A stretch of 43,574 bases of DNA. Source: Bacillota bacterium (GTDB taxonomy: Bacteria; Bacillota; Clostridia; Acetivibrionales; DSM-1351). The notes below the pieces were generated by a model. That model was given only the letters and a program-made list of their open reading frames with translations. It was not told the origin of the DNA and ran no database searches. Within the stretch, counting starts at the first letter, position 1. The number at the start of each line of letters is the position of its first letter. The stretch lies in contig JAEZIB010000030.1 in the NCBI GenBank assembly GCA_023416275.1, forward strand, positions 1-43,574, written 5' to 3'. This document shows positions 41,218 to 43,574 of this stretch, piece by piece. A program made the position numbers and the translations under genes.

Positions 41218-43137
41218 ATGAAGTTTAAAACTATATTTACAAGTTTTTTTATTACTACAATGCTTCTTCTTGGATGCATGTCATTTACTATAAATGCTGC
41301 CACTAATGAAGAAGATGTGGTTGGAGACGTGTATGAAGATGAAAATTACATGGTGGGGGATGTTAACAGAGACAATGCAATTGATTCGCTTGATTACGCT
41401 TTAATGAAAATGGTTCTACTTAAAGCGGTTGACTCTTTCCCTTATGAAGGAAAAACTACTGTTAGGTTGGAAGATGTAAATTTCGATAATGAATTCGATG
41501 CTCTTGATTTAGCAACTATGAAAAAATATCTTTTGGGCATAATAACAAGCTTTGAGCCAAGTACGAATTTGTTTGAATTCAAGATTAAAACAGAATCTGA
41601 AAACGAGGTGTATTATTTTCCGATAAAATCTATCTCCATACCTCTAAACATAGTAGTTGATTGGGGAGATGGCACTAGTGGAAAAATAACAGAGTATTAT
41701 AATAGATCCCATACATATTCTGCAGCAGGAACATATAGCATAAAAGTTATGTCTTATACAGAACTGCCAATATGTTTTTATAATGACACAAAACTGATAG
41801 CAGTGCTTAAACCTTTACCAGATATGAAAACTAATGATTTAAGTAATTTATTCTATGGATGCTCAAATCTAACAGTAATTCCAGAAGGGTTGTTTAACAA
41901 TAATGTTAAAGCTGAAAGCTTTTTGGATTGCTTTGCATTTTGTTACAACCTGAAATCAATTCCGAATGGTCTCTTTGACAAGAATGTAGAAGTTAATAAT
42001 TTTGAAGGTTGCTTCATGATGTGCTCTAACATTACTGAAATACCAGCAGGCTTATTTAAAAATAATGTAAAGGTTACTAATTTCGGAGAATGTTTTGACC
42101 ATTGTAGAATTAGAACAATCCCAGAAGGGTTGTTTGATAGCAATATAAATGTTGAGACCTTTAACAGTTGTTTTCAGAATTGTCCAGAACTAGTGTCAAT
42201 CCCAGAGGGGCTTTTTGACAATAATATTAATGTTACTAGGTTTGGTGGGTGCTTTCAAAATTGTTCCAGCTTGACTTCATTACCTGCAGAACTATTTAAA
42301 AATAATATTAATGCTACAAATTTTGTATATTGCTTTTCAGGTTGCGACAAGATAACACAAATTCCATCAGAATTGTTCCAGAATAATATAAAGGCTACTT
42401 ATTTTAGCTACTGTTTTTCTTATTGTAATAACCTAAAAGAAATTTCAGAGAATTTATTTAGCCAAAATGTTAATGCCACTAATTTTGATAATTGCTTTTA
42501 TAGATGTGTAAACTTGACTTCAATACCTGAAGGACTCTTTGAAAACAACATAAACGCTGTTAATTTTTCAAGCTGCTTTAGTTTTTGTTCCAGTCTCACA
42601 CAAATTCCGGCAGAATTATTTGAAAATAATGTAAATGCTGAAATTATGAACGGAGCATTTTCTTGCTGCTATAATTTAACAGCAATCCCAACAGGATTAT
42701 TTGATGAAAATGTCAAAGCTACACAGTTTGTAGGATGCTTTACCGGTTGCGAGAAATTAAGTGAATTGCCAGTGGGCTTATTTGATAAAAATGTAAATGC
42801 TGCTAATTTCAGCGGATGCTTTTCAAATTGTATAGGGTTAACCCAAATACCAATAGGCTTATTTGATAAATGTATAAATGTTACTAGTTTTAGCAACTGT
42901 TTTGTAGGTTGCACAAGCTTAACTGAAATACCTACAGGAATGTTTGATAAAAATTTAATTGTAACCGATTTTAGCGGTTGTTTTAGTTTTTGCGAGAACC
43001 TTACAGGACCGGCTCCTACTTTGTGGCTACGTTCTACAATGCCAAATGGTAAATCTTGTTTCTGTGCCTGCTTTAAACTATCCAATTATGAAGATATTCC
43101 GGAGAGTTGGAAAGTACCCCAATTTATAATCGATTAA
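41218..43137 (+). CDS. Secreted dockerin protein with PKD-like domain and 14 Cys-rich repeats
   Basis: The 639-residue protein starts with a signal peptide (TIFTSFFITTMLLLGCMSFT, cleavage near residue 28). Residues 46-71 and 85-108 are a type I dockerin with two calcium loops (GDVNRDNAIDSLDYALMKMV and EDVNFDNEFDALDLATMKKY), placing the protein in the cellulosome through cohesin binding. The Ser/Ala-Leu pairs fit the C. cellulolyticum-type specificity. Residues about 140-178 (NIVVDWGDGTSGK ... HTYSAAGTYSIKVM) are PKD-like. Residues 220-596 are 14 repeats of 27 residues (one of 26) of the form IPxGLFxxNxxxxxFxxCFxxCxxLT, related to BspA-type leucine-rich repeats. No glycosidase domain is seen, so binding or scaffolding is more likely than catalysis. 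The ATG follows GGAGG by 7 nt. Confidence 0.88.
   Translation: MKFKTIFTSFFITTMLLLGCMSFTINAATNEEDVVGDVYEDENYMVGDVNRDNAIDSLDYALMKMVLLKAVDSFPYEGKTTVRLEDVNFDNEFDALDLATMKKYLLGIITSFEPSTNLFEFKIKTESENEVYYFPIKSISIPLNIVVDWGDGTSGKITEYYNRSHTYSAAGTYSIKVMSYTELPICFYNDTKLIAVLKPLPDMKTNDLSNLFYGCSNLTVIPEGLFNNNVKAESFLDCFAFCYNLKSIPNGLFDKNVEVNNFEGCFMMCSNITEIPAGLFKNNVKVTNFGECFDHCRIRTIPEGLFDSNINVETFNSCFQNCPELVSIPEGLFDNNINVTRFGGCFQNCSSLTSLPAELFKNNINATNFVYCFSGCDKITQIPSELFQNNIKATYFSYCFSYCNNLKEISENLFSQNVNATNFDNCFYRCVNLTSIPEGLFENNINAVNFSSCFSFCSSLTQIPAELFENNVNAEIMNGAFSCCYNLTAIPTGLFDENVKATQFVGCFTGCEKLSELPVGLFDKNVNAANFSGCFSNCIGLTQIPIGLFDKCINVTSFSNCFVGCTSLTEIPTGMFDKNLIVTDFSGCFSFCENLTGPAPTLWLRSTMPNGKSCFCACFKLSNYEDIPESWKVPQFIID
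41875..43005 (+). repeat. 81-bp in-gene repeats (14 copies) of the dockerin protein
   Basis: Each copy encodes xIPxGLFxxN(V/I)xxxxFxxCFxxCxxLx. Two cysteines four residues apart recur in 13 of the 14 repeats; in the tenth the first cysteine is Ala (GAFSCC), and the thirteenth has an extra cysteine. The DNA copies are diverged in third positions, so the array is old and maintained by selection and not a recent expansion. Confidence 0.9.
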
Positions 43138-43196
43138 TTATTTGTTTATAATTGCAGCATCGCTAGTACTAGTCAATTATAGTAAGAGCGGGCATA

Positions 43197-43245
43197 AGAG
43201 TTCTTTGATATAAAGAGAAACACTCTATATATATCAAGGAACTCT
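43197..43245 (+). terminator. Intrinsic terminator of the dockerin gene
   Basis: AGAGTTCTTTGATATA (43197-43212) pairs with TATATCAAGGAACTCT (43230-43245) with one wobble; a weak T-rich tail follows. It lies 60 nt after the stop codon. Confidence 0.7.
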
Positions 43246-43491
43246 ATTTATTATTCGAAGCACTACCTAGTTCTCGCAATTATTTAAATTTCATATGATA
43301 AGATCTCCCGCAGCTACAATCTTAACTGCAAATGTTGAAGCAATAAACTTATAGTTCAAAGTTATAACTTTCTAAATTATTTAAATCAACTTTCGAACAT
43401 AGAAATCTATTGGTGTGGTAGAATTATCAATGGTTTGTTACTAAAATAATTGCTAGAATCAGTAATGATTCACCTCAGTTTTTTTGCTGTC

Positions 43492-43549
43492 GCACACATT
43501 CACCATCGATGGTTTATAGTGTGCTAAAACCGACATCGTGTCGGTTTTT
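43492..43549. other. Nested palindromes and a terminator-type hairpin at the window end
   Basis: GCACAC (43492-43497) pairs with GTGTGC (43519-43524) around a perfect 12-bp palindrome ACCATCGATGGT (43502-43513). Immediately after, AAAACCGACA (43526-43535), TCG, TGTCGGTTTT (43539-43548) forms a strong 10-bp stem with T and A flanks usable in both directions. No gene is recognised between 43246 and the window end. Confidence 0.6.
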
Positions 43550-43574
43550 CAGAAAAAAACATCGTCTCATCAAC

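Noticed and set aside
42669..43085. Minus-strand frames opposite the dockerin repeat region
   Set aside because: Periodic by-products of the 81-bp in-gene repeats, with no start signals.

Overview
The window is an AT-rich chromosomal segment from an anaerobic, cellulosome-forming Firmicute. The strongest taxonomic pointer is the dockerin protein at 41218-43137. Both of its calcium loops carry the Ser/Ala-Leu pair at the cohesin-contact positions seen in the mesophilic Clostridium (Ruminiclostridium) cellulolyticum/papyrosolvens group. A fused cobA-hemD gene, a YqeG-AroE pair, a ComFB protein and an ior/paaK/ACT operon fit a clostridial host. I infer Ruminiclostridium or a close relative; the species cannot be read from the sequence.

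Layout. (1) 1-4462 is the distal part of a tetrapyrrole operon: the hemC end, cobA-hemD, hemB, hemL, and a small CbiX/SirB-type chelatase. The genes are separated by 2-64 nt and lead to uroporphyrinogen III and siroheme/cobalamin precursors. (2) 4953-13527 is a very AT-rich accessory block that I read as a defence island. It holds a Gin-like zinc-knuckle peptide, a type II Thoeris-like pair (two-TM macro protein plus ThsB-type TIR), and a three-TM protein whose 3' end overlaps a tiny proline-rich ORF, followed by a second proline-rich ORF with the same motif. Further on are two unrecognised proteins, a PF10137-type TIR-like protein, a GHKL ATPase fused to a Shedu-like PD-(D/E)XK nuclease, and a PD-(D/E)XK-like protein with a predicted winged helix. 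(3) 13625-21952 is a loose run of single genes: three GNAT acetyltransferases, an HD hydrolase with a decayed copy of its own 3' end, a DUF2935 protein, an MBL-fold hydrolase, an Ntn-type hydrolase and a metallophosphoesterase. Large intergenic gaps here contain terminators, gene relics and repeats. (4) 22028-24121 is a probable polymorphic toxin with a pre-toxin TG-like domain and a possible immunity partner. (5) 24230-28767 is a helicase pair: a nuclease-XPD/DinG-like fusion, then a UvrD-like helicase. (6) 28990-34022 holds yqeG, aroE, comFB, a convergent LCP-family gene and two unrecognised genes. (7) 34173-40967 is an acid-activation region: an acyl-CoA ligase, iorA, iorB, a phenylacetate-CoA ligase and a double-ACT protein, a set expected to interconvert aryl pyruvates and aryl-CoA. 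Its intergenic DNA is unusual, with a degenerate ~67-bp hairpin-bearing tandem repeat between iorA and iorB and a duplicated leader before iorB and paaK. (8) 41218-43137 is a secreted dockerin protein with 14 cysteine-rich 27-residue repeats, followed by strong hairpins.

The most interesting candidate for an undescribed system is 5127-8796. A recognisable Thoeris II pair leads into a membrane protein, two micro-ORFs sharing PPTPPPTRL, and two unknown proteins, all on one strand with short gaps. No tRNA, rRNA, CRISPR array or intact transposase was seen.
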